A DNA stretch of 6,018 bases from Bacteroidia bacterium (GTDB lineage Bacteria; Bacteroidota; Bacteroidia; NS11-12g; UBA9320): assembly GCA_029253325.1 (NCBI GenBank), contig JAQWZS010000089.1:1-6018 (forward strand). The letters are read 5' to 3'. How positions within the stretch are numbered: position 1 is the first letter of the stretch; every line of letters begins with the position of its first letter. The notes beneath the pieces were generated by a model, which ran no database searches, was not told the origin of the DNA, and saw nothing but the letters and a program-made list of their open reading frames with translations. The position numbers and the translations under genes were made by a program. Shown here one piece after another: positions 1-5,937 of this stretch.

Positions 1-50
1 GCCCAAAGAATAAGAATAATAAACCCTATTTTTTGAATGTATTTTTGCAC
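1..50 (-). CDS. Possible divergent gene, N-terminal fragment with signal-anchor-like start (runs off left edge)
   Basis: Read on the minus strand, a GTG at 50-48 opens a frame that stays open to the window edge. It encodes 16 complete codons, roughly M-Q-K-Y-I-Q-K-I-G-F-I-I-L-I-L-W. Two lysines followed by a hydrophobic run look like a signal peptide or membrane anchor, so this could be the start of an exported or membrane protein divergent from hflX. The frame is open upstream back to a TAG at 98-96, but GTG 50-48 is the only start-like codon in it. There is no ATG, no ribosome binding site and no complete promoter, and 50 bases are too few to identify a family. The same bases could simply be intergenic, or hold the end of a plus-strand gene (TAA at 11-13 or 52-54). 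This is inference from composition only. Confidence 0.3.
   Translation of the reverse strand, partial: MQKYIQKIGFIILILW
40..47 (+). promoter_or_regulatory. Candidate -7 box upstream of hflX
   Basis: TATTTTTG at 40-47 matches the Bacteroidota -7 consensus TAnnTTTG. Transcription would start near 52 and give a leader of about 47 bases before the hflX TTG. No TTG lies 17-19 bases upstream, so the -33 half is missing and the match could be chance in AT-rich DNA. Confidence 0.27.
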
Positions 51-98
51 GCGTAAAAGTACTATACAAAAGAACGAATTAATTAAACAAACTATCTA

Positions 99-1274
99 TT
101 GAAGCATCAAGTTATTCGCACTGTAGATCCAGAAAAAGCCATTTTAATAGGTGTAGAACCTAAAAATGTCCCCATCAACACCAATGATATTTATTTGGAT
201 GAGTTAGAATTTTTGGCATATACCGCTGGAGCTAAAAGTATGAAACGGTTCACCCAACGACTTGATTTCCCAAACCCAAAAACCTATTTTGGTAAAGGAA
301 AGATAGAAGAAATTGCTGCATACGTCAAATCAAATAAAATTGATTGTGCCATTTTTGATGATGAGCTTAGTCCTTCTCAAATTAGAAATCTTGAAGAATT
401 TATATCCTGTAAAATCATTGATAGAAGTAGTCTAATACTCGATATTTTTGCTAAAAATGCTCGAACAGCCCAGTCGCGTACACAGGTAGAATTAGCACAA
501 AGTGAGTACTTACTTCCTAGATTAACCCGAATGTGGACTCACCTTCAAAAACAAAAAGGGGGGATCGGTATGAAAGGACCTGGTGAGAAAGAAATTGAAA
601 CCGACCGAAGGGTGATTCGAGATAAAATTGCCAAACTCAAAAAAGATCTAGCTCATATTGATAGTCAGAGCTCTACAAGAAGAAAAAATCGCGAATCTCA
701 GTTTCGTGTGGCCTTGGTTGGTTACACAAACGTAGGTAAGTCAACCCTCATCAACCGCCTTGCTAAATCAGATGTATTAGCTCAAGATAAGCTCTTTGCT
801 ACACTCGACAGTACCGTTCGTAAGGTCGTGTTCCCACCTGACCCTATTACTTATAAGCCCTGTATTTTCTTACTTTCAGACACGGTTGGATTTATTCGTA
901 AACTCCCTCATCAGCTTATTGAAAGTTTTAAAAGTACACTAGCTGAGGTCATTGAGGCTGATATTTTATTGCATGTGGTGGATGTCAGCCACTCCCAGTT
1001 TGAGGAGCAAATGACTACTGTATCCCAAACTCTTGCTGAGATTGGTGCTAGTGACAAGCCGGTGATTACAATCTTCAATAAAATAGATCAATATCATCCC
1101 TTAGCAACTTCCGATGATATTTTTCAAGACAAGACTATTTATGATATCCCAACACTCAAAAAAACATGGATGGCTAAATTGAATAAAAACATTGTATTCA
1201 TATCTGCTAAGGAAGATTTGAATATGGAGGAGTTAAAAGATTTGATTCGAAAAAATATTTTGAAGCTTGGTTGA
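99..1274 (+). CDS. hflX: GTPase HflX
   Basis: Ribosome-associated GTPase of the Obg-HflX superfamily. In studied bacteria HflX binds the 50S subunit and splits stalled or stressed 70S ribosomes. The N-terminal HflX domain (about 1-200) carries the family's glycine-rich GGIGMKGPGEKEIETDRR stretch at 154-171, preceded by a helical region. The G domain follows: G1 GYTNVGKST at 208-216, switch I around FATLDSTVRK at 233-242, G3 DTVGF at 261-265, G4 NKID at 327-330 and G5 SAK at 369-371. The length of 391 aa is normal, and a short insertion between G4 and G5 (about 335-363) is what I recall from Bacteroidota members. The start is TTG at 99: there is an in-frame stop at 84-86, and the first in-frame ATG (240) would remove 47 residues that align with the family, including the DELEFLAYTAGA segment. 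No Shine-Dalgarno is visible. The stop lies 4 bases from that of the convergent HAD gene. Confidence 0.96.
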   Translation: MKHQVIRTVDPEKAILIGVEPKNVPINTNDIYLDELEFLAYTAGAKSMKRFTQRLDFPNPKTYFGKGKIEEIAAYVKSNKIDCAIFDDELSPSQIRNLEEFISCKIIDRSSLILDIFAKNARTAQSRTQVELAQSEYLLPRLTRMWTHLQKQKGGIGMKGPGEKEIETDRRVIRDKIAKLKKDLAHIDSQSSTRRKNRESQFRVALVGYTNVGKSTLINRLAKSDVLAQDKLFATLDSTVRKVVFPPDPITYKPCIFLLSDTVGFIRKLPHQLIESFKSTLAEVIEADILLHVVDVSHSQFEEQMTTVSQTLAEIGASDKPVITIFNKIDQYHPLATSDDIFQDKTIYDIPTLKKTWMAKLNKNIVFISAKEDLNMEELKDLIRKNILKLG

Positions 1275-1278
1275 TTAG

Positions 1279-2088
1279 TTATTTCATAATCTCTTGCATT
1301 GACAAAGCCACCCCGTCTTCTTTATTTGTTTTGGTAATAAAGTCGGCCATTGCTAAAACCTCTGGTTTTGCATTTCCAACGGCTACTCCCATACCAACAG
1401 CATCTAACATTTCCATATCATTATAATTATCTCCAAATGCAATGACTTGCTTCCATTCTAGTGAGGGAAATTCAATATCTAGAAGGGTTTGAATAGCAGA
1501 TTTTTTCGATATTTTTTTATTGGCTATTTCTAAATAAGTATCTTTTGATTTATAAATATGGAGATCATATTCATAAAGGTCCATGAGGGATTTATAGATT
1601 TCTGCAATTTCTTCAGCAGGCCCCATACACATCACTTTGTGTGCTCCTCGGTTGGTAAGCTTAAACTCTGATATGGTTTCTTGAATGTTTCGTACAGAAG
1701 GCTTTACCTTGGTATTGTTATTCTCCCGCTCGGCCCAATAATCCCATTGTGGAACATACCAATCGTCTGAATTATAGATGCTTACATGCACCTCTGTGCC
1801 AACAGCAAATTTTGCAATTTGATTTACAATAGTATTTGGGATTTCCATGCTTGTCAGCACCCGATCATCAGCCAATACTAATCCCCCATTGTAGGCAATT
1901 AATGGACTTTTTTCGATCGATAAATCTTTTTGTAAGTGCCTCATAGCTTCAGGCATTCTGGAAGATGCTAAAACACAATGGCATGCGTCTTTGACACGAT
2001 TAAATTGGTCTATTGTAGCTGGTGAAAGTACGCGATCTTTATTGAGAAGTGTACCGTCAATATCAGAGCATAGGAGCTTATAATTCAT
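1279..2088 (-). CDS. Cof-type HAD-IIB family phosphatase
   Basis: Cytosolic haloacid dehalogenase-superfamily hydrolase, 269 aa, of the Cof/YidA (HAD-IIB) type. Members dephosphorylate small metabolites such as sugar phosphates, FMN or PLP; the substrate here cannot be told. Motif I is DIDGTLL at 9-15, with nucleophile D9 and acid/base D11. Motif II is ASSR at 41-44, where S42 stands in the Thr/Ser position. The AYNGG at 65-69 is typical of Cof proteins. The motif III lysine is K195 in KISKKSA, and motif IV is GDNYNDMEML at 219-228, with Mg-binding D220 and D224. The C2B cap lies between, about 80-190. All catalytic residues are present and the length is normal. ATG 2088-2086 is preceded by an A-rich stretch and no Shine-Dalgarno, as is usual in Bacteroidota. 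The gene is divergent from paaZ and convergent with hflX, with no sign of a functional link to either. Confidence 0.92.
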   Translation of the reverse strand: MNYKLLCSDIDGTLLNKDRVLSPATIDQFNRVKDACHCVLASSRMPEAMRHLQKDLSIEKSPLIAYNGGLVLADDRVLTSMEIPNTIVNQIAKFAVGTEVHVSIYNSDDWYVPQWDYWAERENNNTKVKPSVRNIQETISEFKLTNRGAHKVMCMGPAEEIAEIYKSLMDLYEYDLHIYKSKDTYLEIANKKISKKSAIQTLLDIEFPSLEWKQVIAFGDNYNDMEMLDAVGMGVAVGNAKPEVLAMADFITKTNKEDGVALSMQEIMK

Positions 2089-2164
2089 TTTGTTGCGAAA
2101 AAATATATCAAAAACGAAAGATTTAGAAAATATACAAATAGATTTCCTCTGTTTAGTAACATTT

Positions 2165-2192
2165 TTGCTTAACGGCGATTGTTTTACCTTTG
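2165..2192 (+). promoter_or_regulatory. Bacteroidota-type promoter of the paaZ operon
   Basis: TTG at 2165-2167, at the end of a T-run, and TACCTTTG at 2185-2192 are separated by exactly 17 bases (2168-2184). This is a full match to the Bacteroidota -33 TTG and -7 TAnnTTTG pattern. Transcription should start around 2197-2200, leaving a leader of about 20 bases before the paaZ ATG at 2218. The site also rules out the upstream TTG start at 2179, which lies inside the promoter. No clear operator palindrome for a regulator such as PaaR or PaaX was seen nearby. Confidence 0.7.
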
Positions 2193-2217
2193 TCCATGTA
2201 TCGGAAAATATACCTGT

Positions 2218-4272
2218 ATGAAATTAAAAAATTATGCTGAAGGAAGATGGCAAGCTCATCAAGGCGATGGGGTAGCCCAACATCATGCAATCACAGGCGA
2301 ACTTATTGGCACTGCTGGTAGTGAAGGATTGGATTATGAGGCTATGGCACATTATGCTCGTAAGGTAGGAGGCAAAGCTCTTCGCAAAATGACTTTTTAC
2401 GAACGAGGGTATATGCTCAAAAAACTTGCGTTGTACCTAACCGAAATCAAAAAGAAATATTACGATATTAGTTATCAATCAGGAGCAACTAAGAGTGATA
2501 GTTGGGTAGATATTGATGGTGGTATAGGTACATTGTTCACCTATGCAAGTCTTCGAAGACAAATGGGAAACCAGTCTTTTTATGTAGATGGAGATACAGC
2601 CAAAATAAGTACCAATGGTACGTTTGTAGGTCAGCACATTATGAGCCCAAAACAAGGGGTTGTAGTGCATATCAATGCTTTTAATTTTCCGATTTGGGGG
2701 ATGCTCGAAAAACTCAGTGCCAATCTTTTGGCGGGTGTTCCTGCAATTGTTAAACCCTCTGAAATGACCTCTTACCTTACCCAAGCTATGGTCGAGGATA
2801 TTGTCGCCAGTGGATTAATTCCTGAAGGGGCCATTCAACTGGATTGTGGTCGTGGACATGGAATATTAGACAAATTAACAGCTCAAGATTTGATTACGTT
2901 TACGGGTTCTGCTCAGACAGGGCGAATGCTTAAGTCGATGCCACACATTATAGAAAATGCAATTCCATTCAACATGGAGGCAGATAGTTTGAATGCGGCT
3001 GTACTAGGTGAAGATGCAGCACCAGGCACTCCAACTTTTGATCTGTTTATCAAAGAAGTTCGAAGAGAGATGACCACCAAATCGGGGCAAAAATGTACTG
3101 CAATTCGAAGAATCATTGTTCCCGAAAAATATTTAGAGGACACACAAATTGCGTTAGGCAAAAGTTTATCCAAAACCACGGTTGGTGACCCTGCCCATGA
3201 AGGGGTTCGTATGGGAGCATTGGTTAATAGGTCTCAAATGGATGTGGTGAGAAATCGAGTTCAAGAGCTATCCAAAAACACGCCGATTGTGAGTGGAAGT
3301 TTGGATCAGTTTGATGTATTGGGAGCAGACAAGAATAAGGGAGCTTTTGTAGCACCAATTTTGATGCTTAATGATAACCCCATGCAGAAAACAGATAGCC
3401 ATGAGGTAGAATGTTTTGGTCCAGTAAGCACATTGATGCCCTACCAAGATTTGGATCAAGCAATTGAGTTAGCTAAAATGGGTAAAGGTTCATTGGTCAG
3501 CACCATTGCAACGTCTGATATAAACATAGCTACCCAATATGCCGTTGAAGCATCTGCTTATCACGGAAGAATATTAGTACTCAATGAGGAGTCTGCACCC
3601 GAAAGCACAGGGCACGGTTCTCCTATGCCACAATTGATGCATGGAGGTCCGGGAAGAGCTGGAGGTGGAGAAGAACTTGGAGGCATAGGCAGTGTAAAAC
3701 ACTATTTGCAGCGTACTGCATTGCAAGGACATCCATCCATGCTTACAGAAATCACCCAAAAATATCAATATGGTGGAGCATACAAAGAAAAAGACGTACA
3801 TCCGTTTCGTAAATACTTCGAAGATTTGGAAGTGGGCGATACCGTTGTTACAGCCAAGCACACCATTACCACGACAGACATTGTCAATTTTGCCAATGTA
3901 AGCGGGGATAACTTCTATGCACACATGGACGAAACATCGCTCGAGGGAACCACTTTTGAGGGGAGAGTTGCCCATGGTTATTTTGTGCTGAGTAAGGCTG
4001 CAGGATTGTTCGTAGATGCTAAAAAAGGGCCTGTGTTACTCAATTATGGACTGGACGAATGTCGATTTACTAAACCGGTATATCCAGGGGCTACTATCGG
4101 GGTACGATTTACTGTTAAAGAAAAAATCAACCAAGAAAAGAAAACGGAAGACGACGTGGCCAAAGGCATTGTTAAGTTTTTGGTGGATGTATATGACGAA
4201 ACAGGAGATACGGTAGCCCTTGCTACCATACTAACCATGGTGAAAAAAAGAAATCAAGAAGACGAGATATAA
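2218..4272 (+). CDS. paaZ: Bifunctional PaaZ: oxepin-CoA hydrolase and 3-oxo-5,6-dehydrosuberyl-CoA semialdehyde dehydrogenase
   Basis: Cytosolic enzyme of aerobic phenylacetyl-CoA catabolism. Its C-terminal MaoC-like hydratase domain hydrolyses the oxepin-CoA ring, and its N-terminal aldehyde dehydrogenase domain (NADP-dependent in E. coli) oxidises the reactive semialdehyde. ALDH domain, about 1-515: catalytic Asn N156 in NAFNFP, K179 in VKPSE, cofactor loop FTGSAQTG at 228-235, general base E254 in NMEADS, nucleophile C293 in GQKCTAIRR, and E398 in ECFGP. The glycine-rich GGPGRAGGGEELGG at 476-489 is strongly PaaZ-like. The linker begins near 515. Hydratase domain, about 530-680: the D-x4-H pair D564 and H569 in SGDNFYAHMD, then the GRVAHGYF motif at 582-589. 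Length is 684 aa, against 681 as I recall for E. coli PaaZ, and the match runs end to end. ATG 2218 is chosen because MKLKNYAEGRW aligns with family N-termini and the TTG 13 codons upstream sits inside the promoter. It is the first gene of an operon with the ECH gene. Confidence 0.97.
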   Translation: MKLKNYAEGRWQAHQGDGVAQHHAITGELIGTAGSEGLDYEAMAHYARKVGGKALRKMTFYERGYMLKKLALYLTEIKKKYYDISYQSGATKSDSWVDIDGGIGTLFTYASLRRQMGNQSFYVDGDTAKISTNGTFVGQHIMSPKQGVVVHINAFNFPIWGMLEKLSANLLAGVPAIVKPSEMTSYLTQAMVEDIVASGLIPEGAIQLDCGRGHGILDKLTAQDLITFTGSAQTGRMLKSMPHIIENAIPFNMEADSLNAAVLGEDAAPGTPTFDLFIKEVRREMTTKSGQKCTAIRRIIVPEKYLEDTQIALGKSLSKTTVGDPAHEGVRMGALVNRSQMDVVRNRVQELSKNTPIVSGSLDQFDVLGADKNKGAFVAPILMLNDNPMQKTDSHEVECFGPVSTLMPYQDLDQAIELAKMGKGSLVSTIATSDINIATQYAVEASAYHGRILVLNEESAPESTGHGSPMPQLMHGGPGRAGGGEELGGIGSVKHYLQRTALQGHPSMLTEITQKYQYGGAYKEKDVHPFRKYFEDLEVGDTVVTAKHTITTTDIVNFANVSGDNFYAHMDETSLEGTTFEGRVAHGYFVLSKAAGLFVDAKKGPVLLNYGLDECRFTKPVYPGATIGVRFTVKEKINQEKKTEDDVAKGIVKFLVDVYDETGDTVALATILTMVKKRNQEDEI

Positions 4273-4273
4273 C

Positions 4274-5041
4274 ATGAACGCAGTAGATCAAGGAAACGTA
4301 ACTTATACCATAGAACAAGGAATAGCTTCTGTCGAATTTTCGCACCCATTGAGCAATTCATTGCCGGGCAAGGTGTTGGCTAAACTAGCCGATACCATCA
4401 CCACATTAGGAGAAGATGATGCTGTTAAAGTCATTGTAGTGAGAAGTGCTGGAGAACGAGCATTCTGTGCAGGAGCAAGTTTTGATGAGTTGGTAGCTAT
4501 TGATAATTTAGAGACAGGCAAGGTATTCTTTTCAGGGTTTGCCAATGTGATCAACGCTTGTCGTACCTGCCCTAAACTGATCATCGGAAGGGTGCAAGGC
4601 AAAGCCGTAGGTGGAGGAGTAGGACTGGCTGCTGCTTTTGATTATACCCTAGCTACCCAACATGCCTTTGTAAAACTCAGTGAGTTAGCTGTAGGAATAG
4701 GACCATTTGTAGTAGGACCAGCTGTAGAACGAAAAATGGGGGTATCTGCCATGAGCCAGTTGGCTATTAATGCTACCGAATGGCAAAGTGCAGAATGGGG
4801 AAGATCCAAGGGACTATATACGGGAGTTTACGATACTGCAGAAGCCATGGATGAGGCCATCGATGCATTAGCTAATCGACTCTGCCAGTCTAACCCAGAG
4901 GCTATGCAACAACTCAAAAAAATCTTTTGGCAAGGAACCGAACATTGGGATGAGCTACTCGCCGAACGTGCAGAAATCAGCGGTCAACTTGTTCTTTCTG
5001 ACTTTACCAAACAGGCTATAACCAAGTTTAAGGCGAAGTAG
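4274..5041 (+). CDS. Enoyl-CoA hydratase/isomerase family protein, probably phenylacetate pathway
   Basis: Crotonase-fold enzyme of 255 aa acting on a CoA thioester in the cytosol. The oxyanion-hole segments are visible: AFCAGASFDEL at 63-73 and GRVQGKAVGGGVGLAAAFD at 105-123. By alignment to rat enoyl-CoA hydratase, the first catalytic Glu (E144) position is Gly (G117), while the second (E164) is kept as E137 in KLSELAVG. One Glu at this position is the arrangement of Δ3,Δ2-enoyl-CoA isomerases, and LiuC-like hydratases also show GGGVGL. The N-terminal SHPLSNSLPG (24-32 region) replaces the usual R-P-x-x-x-N-A-L-x motif. The ATG lies one base after the paaZ stop, so co-transcription and translational coupling are very likely. 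From context it may act on 2,3-dehydroadipyl-CoA or another intermediate after PaaZ (a PaaF- or PaaG-like role), but the sequence does not settle hydratase versus isomerase, so no symbol is given. Confidence 0.92.
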   Translation: MNAVDQGNVTYTIEQGIASVEFSHPLSNSLPGKVLAKLADTITTLGEDDAVKVIVVRSAGERAFCAGASFDELVAIDNLETGKVFFSGFANVINACRTCPKLIIGRVQGKAVGGGVGLAAAFDYTLATQHAFVKLSELAVGIGPFVVGPAVERKMGVSAMSQLAINATEWQSAEWGRSKGLYTGVYDTAEAMDEAIDALANRLCQSNPEAMQQLKKIFWQGTEHWDELLAERAEISGQLVLSDFTKQAITKFKAK

Positions 5042-5058
5042 GGTTTTTAAAACTAAAG

Positions 5059-5079
5059 TTACATAAAAATGACATGTAA
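5059..5079 (+). terminator. Weak hairpin after the paaZ-ECH operon
   Basis: TTACAT at 5059-5064 and ATGTAA at 5074-5079 are perfect inverted repeats around a 9-base loop, 18 bases after the ECH stop. The stem is short and AT-rich and no T-run follows, so an intrinsic terminator is doubtful. It might instead be a small operator-like palindrome. Nothing else was seen in the 91 bases before the lipoprotein gene. Confidence 0.2.
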
Positions 5080-5132
5080 TTCCGTGTTTGAAATGCATAG
5101 ATATTTATGTTCGTTTCTTGATTTTAATTGCT

Positions 5133-5528
5133 ATGAATATAAAAAACAAAAAATTTATTTATCTACTGGGAACTCTTATTGCTGTCGTTCCATATTTTCT
5201 ATTTTCATGTAAGCCAGAGGAAGACATGATATTGCCGTCAGATCCAACTTCATTAACCATTGAGGTTTCTAATGAGTATTTGGATTTGAATGAGGGTGTT
5301 ATGGGCGGCATAGTCGAAGGTGCCAAAGTTTACCTATATGAATCTGATAGTGACCGATTAAATGAGGTCAATTCAGTTGGTTGGGGGTCGACAAATTCTA
5401 ATGGTCTAGTTACATTTAGTAGTGCCCTTGATAGTAGTCTTAAGCCTATTGTGTATCATTTTGATGTAAGTTACAGCGGTCACAAACTGGGATGGTATAA
5501 CTTCAACAGGGGGCTCATTGGTCCTTAA
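5133..5528 (+). CDS. Surface or periplasmic lipoprotein, N-terminal part (frame broken near its end)
   Basis: Short exported lipoprotein of unknown function, 131 aa in this frame. The signal peptide has K4, K6, K7, a hydrophobic core (8-24) and a lipobox LFSC with lipidated Cys C26. The mature protein begins C-K-P-E-E-D, which resembles the Lys plus acidic-pair lipoprotein export signal described for surface lipoproteins in Capnocytophaga; surface display is inference. Residues about 41-110 (GAKVYLYES..., then TNSNGLVTFSS) look like the Ig-like or carboxypeptidase-regulatory-like beta domain common in Bacteroidota lipoproteins. ATG 5133 is chosen over the TTG at 5088, because the latter puts 15 extra residues before a normal signal peptide. 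The frame ends at TAA 5526-5528, 15 bases past a GGGGG run. The domain clearly continues in the +1 frame (5518-5931), so this is best read as the front half of one frameshifted gene of about 265 codons. Confidence 0.72.
   Translation: MNIKNKKFIYLLGTLIAVVPYFLFSCKPEEDMILPSDPTSLTIEVSNEYLDLNEGVMGGIVEGAKVYLYESDSDRLNEVNSVGWGSTNSNGLVTFSSALDSSLKPIVYHFDVSYSGHKLGWYNFNRGLIGP
5509..5513 (+). other. Frameshift site: run of five G inside the lipoprotein gene
   Basis: Upstream the reading frame is AAC AGG GGG CTC and reaches TAA at 5526. If one G of the run is removed, it reads AAC AGG GGC TCA TTG GTC and joins the downstream frame without a stop up to TAG 5931. The joined segment N-R-G-S-L-V-L-N-A-A-N-N-V-N-V reads naturally as the last strand of the beta domain. 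The cause may be a real one-base insertion, a homopolymer sequencing error or phase variation. The sequence cannot distinguish them. Confidence 0.7.
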
Positions 5529-5931
5529 TGCTGCAAATAATGTAAATGTCAATATTAATGGTCGTTGGAATGGTATTTCTTCTTCACCTCTATTGTCGAG
5601 TGCAGCGGGTAAAACGTGGAAAATTATTAACATAAGAAGTTATCCCAGTGGAATGGAGTTAATTGATGAACCTAAATATCGTTACCTCAGAAATGAGACA
5701 TTCAAACTCTTTAAGAATGGCAATATAAGTGCAAGTACAAAAGGAGAAGGGGAATGGAAAATGATGGCAGAGAACGGCAGCTTGATTAAGAGCAGATTAA
5801 AATTTGAGTTTGGAGGAGATAACTTTATGGATTTGTTTAACATATCTGAGATGACTCCAACAACAATAAAGGCAATAGGTAAAATCGATTCAGGGGAAGA
5901 ATGTTTTATAAATCTAGAATTGATTGAGTAG
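5518..5931 (+). pseudogene. Lipoprotein, C-terminal part in the shifted frame (lipocalin-like domain)
   Basis: This is the second half of the lipoprotein gene, open in the +1 frame for up to 137 codons. It has no good start of its own. TTG 5518 is the first start-like codon, the first in-frame ATG is at 5653 inside the domain, and no signal peptide, promoter or ribosome binding site precedes it. Residues about 30-137 have the feel of the small lipocalin-like domains found in Bacteroidota lipoproteins: a GKTWKI opening strand near 31-36, a K-x-F-K-N-G turn near 63-69, EGEWKMMAENGSL near 77-89, and alternating hydrophobic strands to the end. That assignment is pattern recognition, with no catalytic motif to confirm it. 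It overlaps the N-terminal frame by 11 bases. Unless the G-run at 5509-5513 is a sequencing error or is bypassed by ribosomal or polymerase slippage, this half is probably not translated as an exported protein. Confidence 0.6.
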
Positions 5932-5937
5932 ACATTT

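Noticed and set aside
2089..2160. Promoter for the HAD gene on the minus strand (TATATTTT at 2134-2127)
   Set aside because: The -7 match lacks the final G, and no TTG lies at the right distance upstream.
2479..4238. Antisense and out-of-frame ORFs inside paaZ (minus 2479-2784, 2913-3179, 3268-3459, 3574-3975, 4044-4238; plus 4016-4216)
   Set aside because: They lie wholly within paaZ, which is conserved along its full length. Their translations show no family motif and no start signals, so they are shadows of the coding sequence.
4303..4602. Minus-strand ORF of 99 codons inside the ECH gene
   Set aside because: It is a shadow of the conserved crotonase frame, with composition mirroring that frame and no motif.
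5087..5113. Possible promoter for the lipoprotein gene: TTTG at 5087-5090 and TATGTTCG at 5106-5113
   Set aside because: The -7 match has one mismatch (C for T) and the spacer is only 15 bases, shorter than the usual 17-19.
5509..5530. Programmed +1 ribosomal frameshift in the lipoprotein gene
   Set aside because: The slip would have to occur near AGG GGG, but no stimulatory stop, Shine-Dalgarno-like element or clear downstream structure was seen. A plain indel is simpler.
5406..5633. Minus-strand ORF of 75 codons across the lipoprotein frameshift
   Set aside because: It overlaps the lipoprotein on the opposite strand and has no recognisable domain. The plus-strand frames explain the region better.
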